In this document: positions 16,526 through 24,779 of the stretch, in pieces
How positions within the stretch are numbered: the first letter of the stretch is position 1
How the letters are laid out: each line of letters opens with the position of its first letter
Assembly: GCF_036924525.1 (NCBI RefSeq)
Contig: NZ_JAZHRU010000001.1
Coordinates: 4,059,001-4,123,000 of the forward strand
From: Bradyrhizobium sp. AZCC 1719
GTDB taxonomy: Bacteria > Pseudomonadota > Alphaproteobacteria > Rhizobiales > Xanthobacteraceae
DNA: 64,000 bases
Direction: 5' to 3'
Notes under the pieces: model-generated
Told to the model about the DNA's origin: nothing
What the model saw: the letters and a program-made list of their open reading frames with translations, nothing else
The model's database searches: none
Translations under genes and position numbers: made by a program

Positions 16526-17860
16526 ATGGAAACACTTGAGGCTTATCTCGACAGGAAATACGAGGAAATCACGTTGCTGAACGGTTTCCTTGAGACTCCT
16601 TTGGCGCTGCAGCGTCCGACCTCGGTGGCCGAGGTGATTGAACAAAAATTTCACATCGCCGCCGCCCTGAAGGCCCAGCATGCGCTGCACGATTGGGCGT
16701 TCACGGAGACAGCTTGGGCACATCCGGGCCGGCTGCGTGCCGGGCCGTTCACGTTCAGCTACGATTATCAGCGTGCAGACCTCGAAGTGCGCGGCCCATC
16801 CTTTTATGACCATTCGACATCGGCGAACCAGACGATCTATACGTCCTCCGGGATGGCGGCGATATCGGCACTGCTGCTGGCCTTCGCACGCTTGGCATCT
16901 GAGGCGGACATCCTGGTTTTGCCTGGCGCCTATGGCGAGACCCTTGAGCTGATCGAAAATCATGCACGTCAGTTTCGCCTGGTCCCGCTGAAAAGCTCTC
17001 CCGACGAGGTCGCCGGCGGTGCGGACCAACCGCGACTTCTTCTGTTCGATTCATGTACGCCCGCTGCCGCATTCGAGGCGACCCTCCGTTGCGCAGGGCC
17101 GCGCCTCGATCTCGTGATTTTCGACACGACCTGCTTCTCGACGGGCTCGGGGCGGATCCGCCGGGTTGTGAGCTGGGCGCGACGTTGGGAAGTCCCGATC
17201 GCGCTGGTGCGCAGCCATACCAAGCTCGACTCCCTCGGGGTGGAGTACGGCCGGCTCGGCTCGGTGGTTTTCGTCGCTTGCGAAAAGCACGTCGTTCCGG
17301 CCAAGCAGGAGCGGCTGGAGGACCTCGCCAACGAAACGCGCAATGCGGTGCGACTGTTCGGCGGCGCGGCGGTGCCTGCGCATTTCCCGCCCTACGTCGG
17401 AACGAAGGCCTATCGGGCTCTGACTGACAGGCGGATGGCGGCCATTTTGCGTAACAGCAGGCGGACGGCGCGCTGTTTTGCATCCGGGCTTGCCGGCTCG
17501 TCGGCGGAGCTGCATTTCGCGCACGGTCTCTATGTCACACTGGCGCCGAAGCAAATGCTCGACGAGAAGCAGACGAAGCAAGTGGCGGCGGATTTGTGCG
17601 ATGACCTGCGAAGAGCCGGATTGCCGCTGCGGCATGCGGGGAGTTTCGGCTTCGATTTCGGCGCAGCGGAATGGTTTCGCGATACCGCACGCAATCGTCA
17701 CGTGGTCAGGATCGCGGTGCCCGATCTTCCGACGCTGCTGTGGGACCAGGTCGCTCGAGCCGTGGTGGAATGGTGGTCGGCGCACGAGGGAGAGCCCCAA
17801 CAGCCATACCGCGCAGACGACCGCGCCTATTCCAATGAGCCCGAGGACGTAGCCAGGTAG
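16526..17860 (+). CDS. PLP-dependent (fold type I) transferase-like protein
   Basis: A 444-residue protein with features of fold type I pyridoxal-phosphate enzymes of the Cys/Met-metabolism type. It has a Ser-Ser-Gly-Met cofactor loop (TSSGMAAISALLLAF, residues about 108-122), LPGAYGETLELI, an aspartate in LVIFDTTCFS, and a candidate Schiff-base lysine at residue 233 in RSHTKLDSLG. The C-terminal domain is less typical. Substrate is unknown. I start at ATG 16526; a frame to 16463 adds 21 residues of unlikely sequence. It is an orphan between the TPR gene and a DUF1488 gene. The last 25 residues (EGEPQQPYRADDRAYSNEPEDVAR) look poorly conserved. Confidence 0.7.
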   Translation: METLEAYLDRKYEEITLLNGFLETPLALQRPTSVAEVIEQKFHIAAALKAQHALHDWAFTETAWAHPGRLRAGPFTFSYDYQRADLEVRGPSFYDHSTSANQTIYTSSGMAAISALLLAFARLASEADILVLPGAYGETLELIENHARQFRLVPLKSSPDEVAGGADQPRLLLFDSCTPAAAFEATLRCAGPRLDLVIFDTTCFSTGSGRIRRVVSWARRWEVPIALVRSHTKLDSLGVEYGRLGSVVFVACEKHVVPAKQERLEDLANETRNAVRLFGGAAVPAHFPPYVGTKAYRALTDRRMAAILRNSRRTARCFASGLAGSSAELHFAHGLYVTLAPKQMLDEKQTKQVAADLCDDLRRAGLPLRHAGSFGFDFGAAEWFRDTARNRHVVRIAVPDLPTLLWDQVARAVVEWWSAHEGEPQQPYRADDRAYSNEPEDVAR

Positions 17861-17970
17861 CGGATTTGGCCGCAGGTCCGGCCAATTTTTGACGTGTTGG
17901 CACATTACGAAAGCTCTGGCGCCCTCTCACCCGCTTCTAGCCACGCCTACCGTTCAAAGCTGATCTTCCG

Positions 17971-18321
17971 ATGCCGTTGACCCGGGACAGAATTGTTGGA
18001 CATGACAGAGAACGCCTTGCGTTCAGGTTCACCATGCTGAACGACGGTGAGACGGTCGAATGCCAGATCAGCGATGCCGCGATGGATGAGCTCGGAGGTG
18101 TCAGGGGCACCGAGAGCATCGCAAGGCAGGCGCAGTTCGTGGCCTTGCGGGACGCCGTGGAGGAGATCGCGTCCGATCTCTTCGACAAGCTGCCGCCCGT
18201 CAAAGGTCGCGTCATCCGGATATTCACCAAGCATATCCCGACACAGCCGGCTCCGGACAACTTGCCGGCCGGGCCGCCACCTGCTTCTGCGGCCGACGAT
18301 CATCTCGGCATCAGTTCGTAG
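17971..18321 (+). CDS. DUF1488 family protein
   Basis: A 116-residue protein matching DUF1488. The core is RLAFRFTMLNDGETVECQISDAAMDELGG, followed by a helical QFVALRDAVEEIASDLFDKLP and a final strand GRVIRIFTKHI. Family members are small cytoplasmic proteins of unknown function, common in Hyphomicrobiales and Burkholderia. The tail after residue 95 is Pro/Ala-rich and not conserved. No strong ribosome binding site is visible before ATG 17971. It stands alone between convergent neighbours. Confidence 0.75.
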   Translation: MPLTRDRIVGHDRERLAFRFTMLNDGETVECQISDAAMDELGGVRGTESIARQAQFVALRDAVEEIASDLFDKLPPVKGRVIRIFTKHIPTQPAPDNLPAGPPPASAADDHLGISS

Positions 18322-18355
18322 AGCTGACGCTCGATATACGATCGCCAAAGCGCCT

Positions 18356-19750
18356 TCACACCGTAAAAATTCGCCCCGGGTTCAGGATGTTCTTCGGGTC
18401 GAGCGCGCGCTTGAGCGTGCGCATGGTTTCGATCTCTTCTTCGGTGCGACTCATTTTCAGATAGGGGCGCCTGAGGATGCCGATGCCGTGTTCGGCCGAG
18501 ATCGAGCCGCCGAACTCGCCCGTGAGGTCGTAGACCAGCTTCTCGAACTCATCGTGCTTGTCAGGCGTATGTTCGTGATACACGCTGGGATGCAAATTGC
18601 CGTCGCCGACGTGTCCCATCACGATGGTGAAGGCTTGCGGATCGATCGCTTTGACGCGTGCATCCAGCGTATCCACATATTCCTCCATCCTGTCGATGGC
18701 CACACTGACATCGAACCCCATCCGTGCCGTGAATGGAAAGCTGCGACCGAGTTCGACGCTGGAATCGCGGATGCGCCAGATCGCAGCCACAGACGCGTTC
18801 GAGGTCGAAAGCGTGGCGTCGAGAATCAAATTATCTCCCATCGCCGTCTCCAGCATCTTCTCGAGGCTGTCCCGAATGCGTTCAGCGTCGCTTCCTGAGG
18901 CCTCCAGCAGCACATAGAAGGGATGGTGGGTCGACAGCGGGCCAACCACCCCCCTCACACGCTCGACGGTCTGGCGGTAGTAGGCATTCCACATCACCTC
19001 GAACGCGGTCAGATCGCCGCCGAGCGATTTTCGCGCCAGCTTCAGGAATGCCATGACCTGGCCGAACGAGGGCAGGGCGCACAGCGCCACCTGCCGCTCC
19101 GCGGGCGCGGGAAACACACGCAGCGCAGCACGCGTTACGACGCCGAGGATGCCTTCGCTGCCGATGAAAAGCTGCTTTAAGTCGATGCCGGTGTTGTTTT
19201 TGATGTATTTGCGGAGGCCCTTCAGCACGGTGCCGTCGGCGGTGACGACCTCAAGACCGAGAATCAGGTCTCGCGTCATGCCGTAACGGATGACGCGGTT
19301 GCCGCCGGCATTGGTCGAGATGTTGCCGCCGATGGTGCAACTGCCGCGCGCGCCGAGGTCTAGCGGAAACATCAGGCCGTCCTGCTCGACACGCTCCTGC
19401 AGTTTTTGCAGTGGCGTGCCGGCCTGCGCGATGACGACCCCGGCGGAGGCATCGACCTCTTCGACGCTGTTCATGCGCTCCATCGACAGCACGATTTCGT
19501 TCGCATTCGGCAGCGCGCCGCGCACCAGCCCGGTCATGCCGCCCTGGGTCGTAACCGGTACGCCCTCGCGGTGACAGAGCCGCAGCAGCAGGGAGACGTC
19601 CTCCGTCGTTCTGGGGCGGACGACTGCGCGCGGTTTGGGCACCGGATTGCCGGCGAGGTCGTGGTGATAGCGCGCGTCGATATCAGCGCCTGACAGCACC
19701 GCGCCCTTGCCGAGCGCGTTGTGCAGTTCGTCAATGAAGCCCTCGGACAT
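18356..19750 (-). CDS. FAD-linked 2-hydroxyacid dehydrogenase (GlcD/DLD type)
   Basis: A 464-residue flavoprotein. The N-terminal FAD-binding domain has PKPRAVVRPRTTEDVSLLLRLCHREGVPVTTQGGMTGLVRGALP and DLGARGSCTIGGNISTNAGGNRVIRYG. The C-terminal FAD-oxidase domain has HVGDGNLHPSVY and GSISAEHGIGILRRPYLKM ... ALDPKNILNPGRIF. The family oxidises D-lactate, glycolate or D-2-hydroxyglutarate and passes electrons to a quinone or cytochrome; which substrate applies cannot be told. AAGAGGCAGGGC before ATG 19750 gives the start, and the longer frame to 20083 is not supported. It is a single gene, without glcE or glcF beside it, which favours the D-lactate or D-2-hydroxyglutarate type. Confidence 0.9.
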   Translation of the reverse strand: MSEGFIDELHNALGKGAVLSGADIDARYHHDLAGNPVPKPRAVVRPRTTEDVSLLLRLCHREGVPVTTQGGMTGLVRGALPNANEIVLSMERMNSVEEVDASAGVVIAQAGTPLQKLQERVEQDGLMFPLDLGARGSCTIGGNISTNAGGNRVIRYGMTRDLILGLEVVTADGTVLKGLRKYIKNNTGIDLKQLFIGSEGILGVVTRAALRVFPAPAERQVALCALPSFGQVMAFLKLARKSLGGDLTAFEVMWNAYYRQTVERVRGVVGPLSTHHPFYVLLEASGSDAERIRDSLEKMLETAMGDNLILDATLSTSNASVAAIWRIRDSSVELGRSFPFTARMGFDVSVAIDRMEEYVDTLDARVKAIDPQAFTIVMGHVGDGNLHPSVYHEHTPDKHDEFEKLVYDLTGEFGGSISAEHGIGILRRPYLKMSRTEEEIETMRTLKRALDPKNILNPGRIFTV

Positions 19751-19877
19751 GCCCTGCCTCTTCTTCATGTGGAGTTTGGCCGAAGCTATACATGCGGCAT
19801 TCCTGAGATGAAACCCGGTCCAGCCGCAATCGCGGCGTTTTCCAGGAATTAGGAAAGTCGCGCTCTGAAGCCGGCGA

Positions 19878-20138
19878 TCAGTGTGGCTGTCGCCGGGGGA
19901 CCCTGTGCGGAGCCTTCTTGCTGCGCGACTTCGGCATCGGCGGGGTGACGGTAGGGCTGATGGTGGGGCTGTCCTGCCGCTCGGGCTCGATCGAAGTGAT
20001 CTGGTTGCAGGTGTCGCACTTATAAACGTAGACGAGAGGACGCAGTCCGATCCGGGGCAGCTTTCCGATCTGGACCGTACCACCGCCGCAGATCTCGCAG
20101 CGCGGCGGCAGACCGGTTTCTGAAGGCTGGGCGGGCAT
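19878..20138 (-). CDS. Small zinc-ribbon-like protein
   Basis: An 86-residue protein with two CxxC motifs (CEICGG at about residue 14 and CDTCNQ at about residue 41), the spacing of a zinc ribbon. The N-terminus is PPRCEICGGGTVQIGKLPRIGLRPLVYVYKCDTCNQI and the C-terminal half is a Pro/Ser/Lys/Arg-rich tail likely to be disordered or nucleic-acid binding. The function is unknown. It may be cotranscribed with the FAD oxidase downstream on the same strand (127 bases away). Confidence 0.65.
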   Translation of the reverse strand: MPAQPSETGLPPRCEICGGGTVQIGKLPRIGLRPLVYVYKCDTCNQITSIEPERQDSPTISPTVTPPMPKSRSKKAPHRVPRRQPH

Positions 20139-20401
20139 ATCGAACTATCGCTGAAGCAACAAACGACTCAATTCAGCAATGCTGGTTGCCGATTGCATCC
20201 TAATCGTGGACAGAAAGTCCGTAAGACTACGAGGTCGTGCCACTCATTCGCCGCCGGCGTCCGTGTTTTGCCACCAAATCGACCCCGGCCGGGCATCCAA
20301 CCAACACACTGTGCGGTGCAAAGTCGGAGCACCAGCGCGCCAGCACAGAAGAGTTCGCCGAATCGAATCCGGCCCGATTGTGCATTTGTGAGGCGTGCAA
20401 A

Positions 20402-20629
20402 ATGTCTTCCACCGACGGTCGCGACACATCGATGCAAGCAGCGCTGGCAACCGCAGAGGCTGCTGCGTCCCGCCCATCGCCCGCCGACAGATTTAATATT
20501 GATCGGGAAGGGCCGGCGAAGCGCGCCGTCAGACTCTTGGCGCTGCAGCAACGATTCCAGAAATTAAGCGAGTATTGCGACGAGGCGGCCGCTGAAATTC
20601 GCGCTTCGCTCGAGCGGTCGCCGCGCTAG
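20402..20629 (+). CDS. Small hypothetical protein
   Basis: A 75-residue frame from ATG 20402 (MSSTDGRDTSMQAALATAEA ... RFNIDREGPAKRAVRLLALQQRFQKLSEYCDEAAAEIRASLERSPR). A GAGG lies 10-13 bases upstream. The second half is a predicted amphipathic helix rich in Arg, Leu and Glu. The frame extends further upstream, but that part (MPLIRRRRPCF ...) looks non-coding. Real coding is plausible but not certain. Confidence 0.45.
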   Translation: MSSTDGRDTSMQAALATAEAAASRPSPADRFNIDREGPAKRAVRLLALQQRFQKLSEYCDEAAAEIRASLERSPR

Positions 20630-20730
20630 TGGGTGATTTGCGGCAGATCAAGGCAACACCGGCCCGATTGCCTTAAGGTGCGTTTGTGCCGAGCGGCTCC
20701 TTGATACGGATGGGGCGGCTCAGGTGACGA

Positions 20731-20803
20731 CGAGGCCCGGACTCCCCAAGCAAAATGACGTTTCGAAGGAAACGTCATTTGCCCTAGGGCACTCCGGGCC
20801 TCG
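20731..20803. repeat. Nested double palindrome
   Basis: The outer arms CGAGGCCCGGA (20731-20741) and TCCGGGCCTCG (20793-20803) are perfect. Inside them is a perfect 12-bp hairpin (20753-20764 with 20769-20780) with loop GAAG, followed by the palindrome GCCCTAGGGC (20781-20790). It lies between convergent genes and could act as a bidirectional terminator or as a structured RNA or repeat element. Confidence 0.7.
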
Positions 20804-20851
20804 CTGTCCTTGATCGAAGCAATGCATCACAAAGTGGGATGCTGCTTCGCC

Positions 20852-21175
20852 TCACTTCTTCTCGATCTTGGTGACCGCGTCCGTCTTGTCGATCTTCGTG
20901 ATGGTCTTGGTCCCCGGCGTGTCGTTCACGGCGAAGGTGACCCTGTCGCCGGCGTGCAGGGCGTTCAGCCGCGCGCCATCCTGGATCTTGAATTCTTCGG
21001 CTGCAGCGCCGGTATTCGCGCCGGTGGTGCCTTCAGGCATATCCTTGATGGTGATGGTGCCGCTGATCCGGTCTATTCTCGTCACCATTCCGGTCCGCGG
21101 TTGCTGGGCAAGAGCCGACGTCCCGGCGATGCTGAGGGCCGCGGTGGCAGCCATAATCATCCCTGCGATTTTCAT
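20852..21175 (-). CDS. Exported CusF-like small protein
   Basis: A 107-residue periplasmic protein starting MKIAGMIMAATAALSIAGTSALAQ, a clear signal peptide cleaved after ALA. The mature part (TGMVTRIDRISGTITIKDM ... EEFKIQDGARLNALHAGDRVTFAV ... GTKTITKID) follows the beta-barrel pattern of CusF copper-binding proteins, but the metal-binding Trp/Met residues of CusF are not visible, so copper binding is doubtful. ATG 21175 with GGGAG upstream is preferred over a longer frame. No copper efflux genes are nearby. Confidence 0.65.
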   Translation of the reverse strand: MKIAGMIMAATAALSIAGTSALAQQPRTGMVTRIDRISGTITIKDMPEGTTGANTGAAAEEFKIQDGARLNALHAGDRVTFAVNDTPGTKTITKIDKTDAVTKIEKK

Positions 21176-21365
21176 GAAACACTCCCGGCTGTAAGGGGGG
21201 TCTACCATAAGCCGGGATTGCGGCGTTTGTTCCACGCCGGAGTGGACTGCCGCCGTTTTGTTTCGCAGGAATTGGGGCAATGATGGCTTACCGAGCGAAG
21301 CCGAAGCAGATCCGCGCAACGAAGATGATGGGCGGCGTTTGTGATGGGTCGGAACGAAGGAGACT

Positions 21366-22418
21366 TTACGCCGCGCCGGCCTCGGGCTCGAGCTCGGTTT
21401 CCGTCACCGTGCGGTTGCGGCCGAGTCGCTTGGCTTGATAAAGCCCGCGGTCGCAGCGCTCGATCATGGCTTCCGCGGATTCGGCGAGGCGGAATTGTGA
21501 CACGCCTATCGATACCGTAATGCTGCCGATCTCCTTGCCCGTCGCACGGCGTGTCAGCTTCGCTTCGGCAATGCGCCGGCGAACGCGTTCGGCAACGGCC
21601 GTGCAAGCCTGCAGATCGGCGCCTGGCAGCACCGCGATCAACTCCTCGCCGCCGTAGCGGGCGGCGAGATCGACTTCGCGAACGCCTTCCTGCAAGACCT
21701 TGGCGACCAGCCGAAGCACCTGATCGCCGACCTGGTGGCCATAATCGTCGTTGAATTTCTTGAAGTGATCGATGTCGATCAGGAAGACGCTGAGCGGCTC
21801 GTCCTTTTCCATCGCTGCGATCTGGGCGAGGCGAAGGAATTCATCCATCGAGTGGCGGTTGGCCAGCCCGGTCAACGCATCGGTGTTGGAGCGTTGCTCG
21901 GCCGCTTTCAGCGAGTCGCGGATGCTGTCCAGTTCCTCCGACGTGGCGGCGAAATTCGCCTCCAGCTTGGCGGCCCGGGCCGTCGCCTTCGACAATTCAT
22001 CAACCAGTTTTGCAATGATCGTCCGGGGATCGCCGGTACCAGCGGCCTCGGAAGACACTTCATCGAGCGCCTCGATGTGGCTGCGGTTGTCGGTGACGGC
22101 AGTGTTGAGGAATTGCTGCGCGGTCTCGATCAGCCCGCTCAATTGATCGGGAAGGTCGCCAAACGGATCGGTACCGGCCTGCGCCACATAGGTGACATAG
22201 AGTTCGTGGTTGGTTGCCGGGTCGAATTTGCGCTTGCCCGCAATCAGAATGTCGATGGTCTTTCGCAGCGCCAGCGAACTGCCCAAGGAATATTCGAACC
22301 AGACGGCGAAATTGGTTGGGGTGGGAGGGACCGACTGCTGCGACATCAACCGCATAGCGCGGTCGGCAATCGTCGTGGCGTATTCGACGTCCATGTCGCC
22401 GATCGGCTGGCCTGCCAT
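21366..22418 (-). CDS. Diguanylate cyclase (GGDEF) with RxxD inhibition site
   Basis: A 350-residue soluble protein with no membrane helix. Residues 1-170 are a helical sensory or dimerisation region ending in a coiled coil (LEANFAATSEELDSIRDSLKAAEQRS). The GGDEF domain starts NTDALTGLANRHSMDEFL, carries DIDHFKKFNDDYGHQVGDQVL and the active site GGEEL, and has an RxxD inhibitory site (REVD) five residues before it. It should therefore make cyclic di-GMP with product inhibition. It resembles Caulobacter DgcB-type soluble cyclases. It sits beside the fliO-fliP unit and has a near-consensus CtrA-type box upstream, which suggests a link to motility control. Confidence 0.92.
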   Translation of the reverse strand: MAGQPIGDMDVEYATTIADRAMRLMSQQSVPPTPTNFAVWFEYSLGSSLALRKTIDILIAGKRKFDPATNHELYVTYVAQAGTDPFGDLPDQLSGLIETAQQFLNTAVTDNRSHIEALDEVSSEAAGTGDPRTIIAKLVDELSKATARAAKLEANFAATSEELDSIRDSLKAAEQRSNTDALTGLANRHSMDEFLRLAQIAAMEKDEPLSVFLIDIDHFKKFNDDYGHQVGDQVLRLVAKVLQEGVREVDLAARYGGEELIAVLPGADLQACTAVAERVRRRIAEAKLTRRATGKEIGSITVSIGVSQFRLAESAEAMIERCDRGLYQAKRLGRNRTVTETELEPEAGAA

Positions 22419-22477
22419 CTTTAATCCGGTGATGCGTTTGGTAAGTCAGTTCTTGGCATCCATTGTGCACGAAGGAA

Positions 22478-22492
22478 CTAATCTCACCTTAA
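22478..22492 (-). promoter_or_regulatory. CtrA-like box upstream of the diguanylate cyclase
   Basis: On the minus strand this reads TTAA-GGTGAGA-TTAG, seven of eight fixed positions of TTAA-N7-TTAA. It is about 60 bases upstream of the cyclase start. It is weaker than the perfect matches at 12553 and 24701. Confidence 0.35.
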
Positions 22493-22568
22493 ATTCCCTG
22501 CGAAACTCCGCTGCAAATACGTAACCAATATTGACCTATTTGCGCGCGGAACCGGCGGGAACCGGGCG

Positions 22569-23324
22569 CTAACTCCCGCCGTAGCTCTGCACCAGGCTTC
22601 CTGCCACCAGCGACCAGCCGTCCACCAGCACGAAAAAGATCAACTTAAACGGCAGCGACACCACGACCGGCGGCAGCATCATCATACCCATCGACATCAG
22701 CACGGATGCGACCACAAGGTCGATAATCAGGAAGGGGAGGAACAGCAGGAAGCCAATCTCAAAGGCGCGTTTCAGTTCGGAGATCATGAAGGCCGGGACC
22801 AGAATCCGCAGCGACAGGTCTTCCGGCGTCGCCGGCGGCGGCTCGCCGGAGAGGTCCACAAACAGCTTCAGATCCTTTTCGCGGACATTCTTCTGCATGA
22901 AGCCGCGCAGCGGCACAGAGGCCTTTTGCAGCGCTTCCTCGACGCCGAGTTCGTTGGCGACCAGCGGCTTGATGCCGTCGTCATAGGACCTCTGAAGGAC
23001 GGGGCCCATCACGAAAGCGGTCAGGAACATTGCAAGCGCGATAATCACGGAGTTGGGCGGGGCGGTCGCGGTGCCCAGCGCCGTGCGCAGCAGCGACAGC
23101 ACGACGACGATCCGTGTGAACGACGTCATCATGATCAGGATCGAGGGCGCGATCGACAGCACCGTCAACAGCGCGATCAACTGGATCGCGCGCTCAGTCA
23201 CCCCGCCGCCGCCCTGGCCGAGATTGATGCTGATGTCCTGCGCCAGCGCCGGATCGGCGAGCGATCCGGCGACGGTCAGGATTAAGAAAAATAAAACTCT
23301 ACGCGGAGAAGTCGCCGGCCTCAC
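22569..23324 (-). CDS. fliP: Flagellar export apparatus protein FliP
   Basis: A 251-residue membrane protein of the flagellar type III export gate (FliPQR core). It has a cleavable signal (LFFLILTVAGSLADPALA) and the family blocks IQLIALLTVLSIAPSILIMMTSFTRIVVVLSLLRTALGT, PPNSVIIALAMFLTAFVMGP, LVPAFMISELKRAFEIGFLLFLPFLIIDLVVASVLMSMGMMMLPP. The start is a GTG overlapping the fliO stop by four bases (GTGA), so translation is coupled. FliQ and FliR are encoded on the other strand 2.8 kb away. Confidence 0.97.
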   Translation of the reverse strand: MRPATSPRRVLFFLILTVAGSLADPALAQDISINLGQGGGGVTERAIQLIALLTVLSIAPSILIMMTSFTRIVVVLSLLRTALGTATAPPNSVIIALAMFLTAFVMGPVLQRSYDDGIKPLVANELGVEEALQKASVPLRGFMQKNVREKDLKLFVDLSGEPPPATPEDLSLRILVPAFMISELKRAFEIGFLLFLPFLIIDLVVASVLMSMGMMMLPPVVVSLPFKLIFFVLVDGWSLVAGSLVQSYGGS

Positions 23325-24346
23325 GAAGGGTTCTTCGGACGGCCCAGCAATGACGCCATCTCGTCTTCGAGATTCTCGAAGCCGCTCTTCTGCGGAGCGG
23401 GTGTGGGAGGAGCGGGGGGTTCGCTGCGGGAGGTACGGGCAGGCGGCGTTTCCGGCGCTACCGGCGGCGCCACGGGTTCGGCCGGCCGGCGCAGGGCGGC
23501 TTCCAGCCGCTGCGCCATCTCGGCGAGATTTTGGTCGGCACTCGACGGTGCGGGGGGTGGAGGGGGTGGCGGCGGCGCCGCGGCCGCACGTTCCGGCGCT
23601 CGGGTCGGCGCCTCGCGGACGGGCGGCACCTCACGGATAGGCGGCGCTTCGCGGGCTATCGGTGCCTCGCGGACCGACGCTGCCTCACGAACTGGCGGCG
23701 CCTCACGGACCACCGGCGGTGCCTTGGGCAACTCACGCTGCGGCAACTCGCGCTGCGGCCGCGGCATCAGCGGTTCGTTGCGGGTCAGGCGCGGCGGGGC
23801 CGCTTCGGGACGACCGGTGATCGATTCCGGCGCAAAGCCCGTCAAAGGATCGCTGCGACGCTCCGGCGGCGGCGCGGGCCGGCGGAGATCGTCTGCGAAG
23901 GAGGGACGTGCGGGGCGCGGCGGCGGCTCCGGCATTTGCGGTTCGGCGTGATGATCGAAGCCGTCCGTCGGCCGCAAATCGGCTCTTGCCGCTTCCTCGC
24001 TCCAAGCAGCATCGGGCAGCGGGGCAATCCGCGGCGGCTGCTCGCCGACCGCCGGGCGAGGCGCCATCTGATCGCGATTGGGCATTGCGCGCACGATGTT
24101 GGGTTCGACCACGATGTCGCTTGGACCGCCGATCATCAGGAGATGCTCGACATTGTCGCGCCGTACCAGCACGAGGCGCCGGCGGCCGTCCACGGCGGCG
24201 GCGTCGATCACGGCAAGCCGCGGCATCCGCCCGCGCTGGGTGTTGGCGCCGAGGCGGTTGTTGGCGAAGCGGCGGACCAGCCATGCGGCCACGCCGATCA
24301 GCGCCAGAACGGCGATGAATGCGAAGAGGAATGTCAGTGTCTGCAT
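23321..24346 (-). CDS. fliO: FliO-type flagellar biosynthesis protein with long proline-rich tail
   Basis: A 341-residue protein. The N-terminus has one membrane helix (LTFLFAFIAVLALIGVAAWLV), followed by the FliO-type cytoplasmic domain (GRMPRLAVIDAAAVDGRRRLVLVRRDNVEHLLMIGGPSDIVVEPNI). The remaining 230 residues are a Pro/Arg/Ala-rich tail with repeated REAPP units at about 210-250 and a run of prolines near 260. FliO helps stabilise the FliP ring. The enterobacterial protein is only about 120 residues, so the tail is a large extension. It directly precedes fliP. Confidence 0.85.
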   Translation of the reverse strand: MQTLTFLFAFIAVLALIGVAAWLVRRFANNRLGANTQRGRMPRLAVIDAAAVDGRRRLVLVRRDNVEHLLMIGGPSDIVVEPNIVRAMPNRDQMAPRPAVGEQPPRIAPLPDAAWSEEAARADLRPTDGFDHHAEPQMPEPPPRPARPSFADDLRRPAPPPERRSDPLTGFAPESITGRPEAAPPRLTRNEPLMPRPQRELPQRELPKAPPVVREAPPVREAASVREAPIAREAPPIREVPPVREAPTRAPERAAAAPPPPPPPPAPSSADQNLAEMAQRLEAALRRPAEPVAPPVAPETPPARTSRSEPPAPPTPAPQKSGFENLEDEMASLLGRPKNPS

Positions 24347-24417
24347 TCTTTAGTCCCCGGCCACGGGCCGTTCTCTTGCTGCTGGCTTCGACGAGTGCGG
24401 TCTAGGTCTTCCTGTCC

Positions 24418-24465
24418 GGGCATGTTCCCTTTGGGAAAGCGGTTCCCGTTTGCCGGATCATGCCC
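24418..24465. repeat. GAGCATGATC-type palindromic element, diverged copy
   Basis: A 48-base imperfect palindrome beginning GGGCATG and ending GGATCATGCCC. It is related in length and sequence to the elements at 27128-27176 and 33675-33723. It lies in the fliO leader region. Confidence 0.5.
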
Positions 24466-24700
24466 GGAACGATCCGCAACCGGCGAATCATGCCCGAGAT
24501 CAGCCATATTTCTTAATCCCCACGGCGAACGCCGCCATCCGGGTTAATTAATAGACCAAGAATCGTTTGACCCAAAACGACTTCTGAGCGCCCCACGCCG
24601 GGTTGGTTGCTGCTGGTTAACGCAGTTTTCGTGGCGAAAATGCGCTCGTTTCGTCGCTGTCAGCGGGCATTGGCCGACGTCCACGGCCGCAGGCGTGACT

Positions 24701-24716
24701 TTAACCAGCCGTTAAC
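24701..24716 (+). promoter_or_regulatory. CtrA-type box upstream of flgB
   Basis: TTAA-CCAGCCG-TTAAC is a perfect match to the CtrA consensus including the trailing C. It ends 63 bases before the flgB start. In Caulobacter CtrA activates early flagellar operons directly, so this is a strong candidate for cell-cycle control of the flgB-flhB operon. Confidence 0.6.
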
Positions 24717-24779
24717 CATACACCGGGCAAATTCTGCCTACCTCGCGGCGTCTGCCAGAGGTTAACGGGGAACAGCTCG

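Larger units (their letters stand above)
24347..24779. other. Divergent promoter region fliO / flgB
   Basis: 433 bases between divergent flagellar operons with no supportable gene. It carries a degenerate GRGCATGATC-type palindromic element (24418-24465) and a perfect CtrA-type box (24701-24716). No RpoN site was found. Confidence 0.6.

Noticed and set aside
17051..17905. Minus-strand frame starting with a hydrophobic helix (GYVLGLIGIGAVVCAVWLL)
   Set aside because: The helix-like stretch is antisense to the poorly conserved end of the PLP-type gene and the rest of the frame is antisense to its core. A small membrane protein here is possible but not supported by a ribosome binding site.
20237..20401. 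Upstream extension of the small gene at 20402
   Set aside because: The extra 55 residues look like non-coding sequence and a later ATG has a better ribosome binding site.
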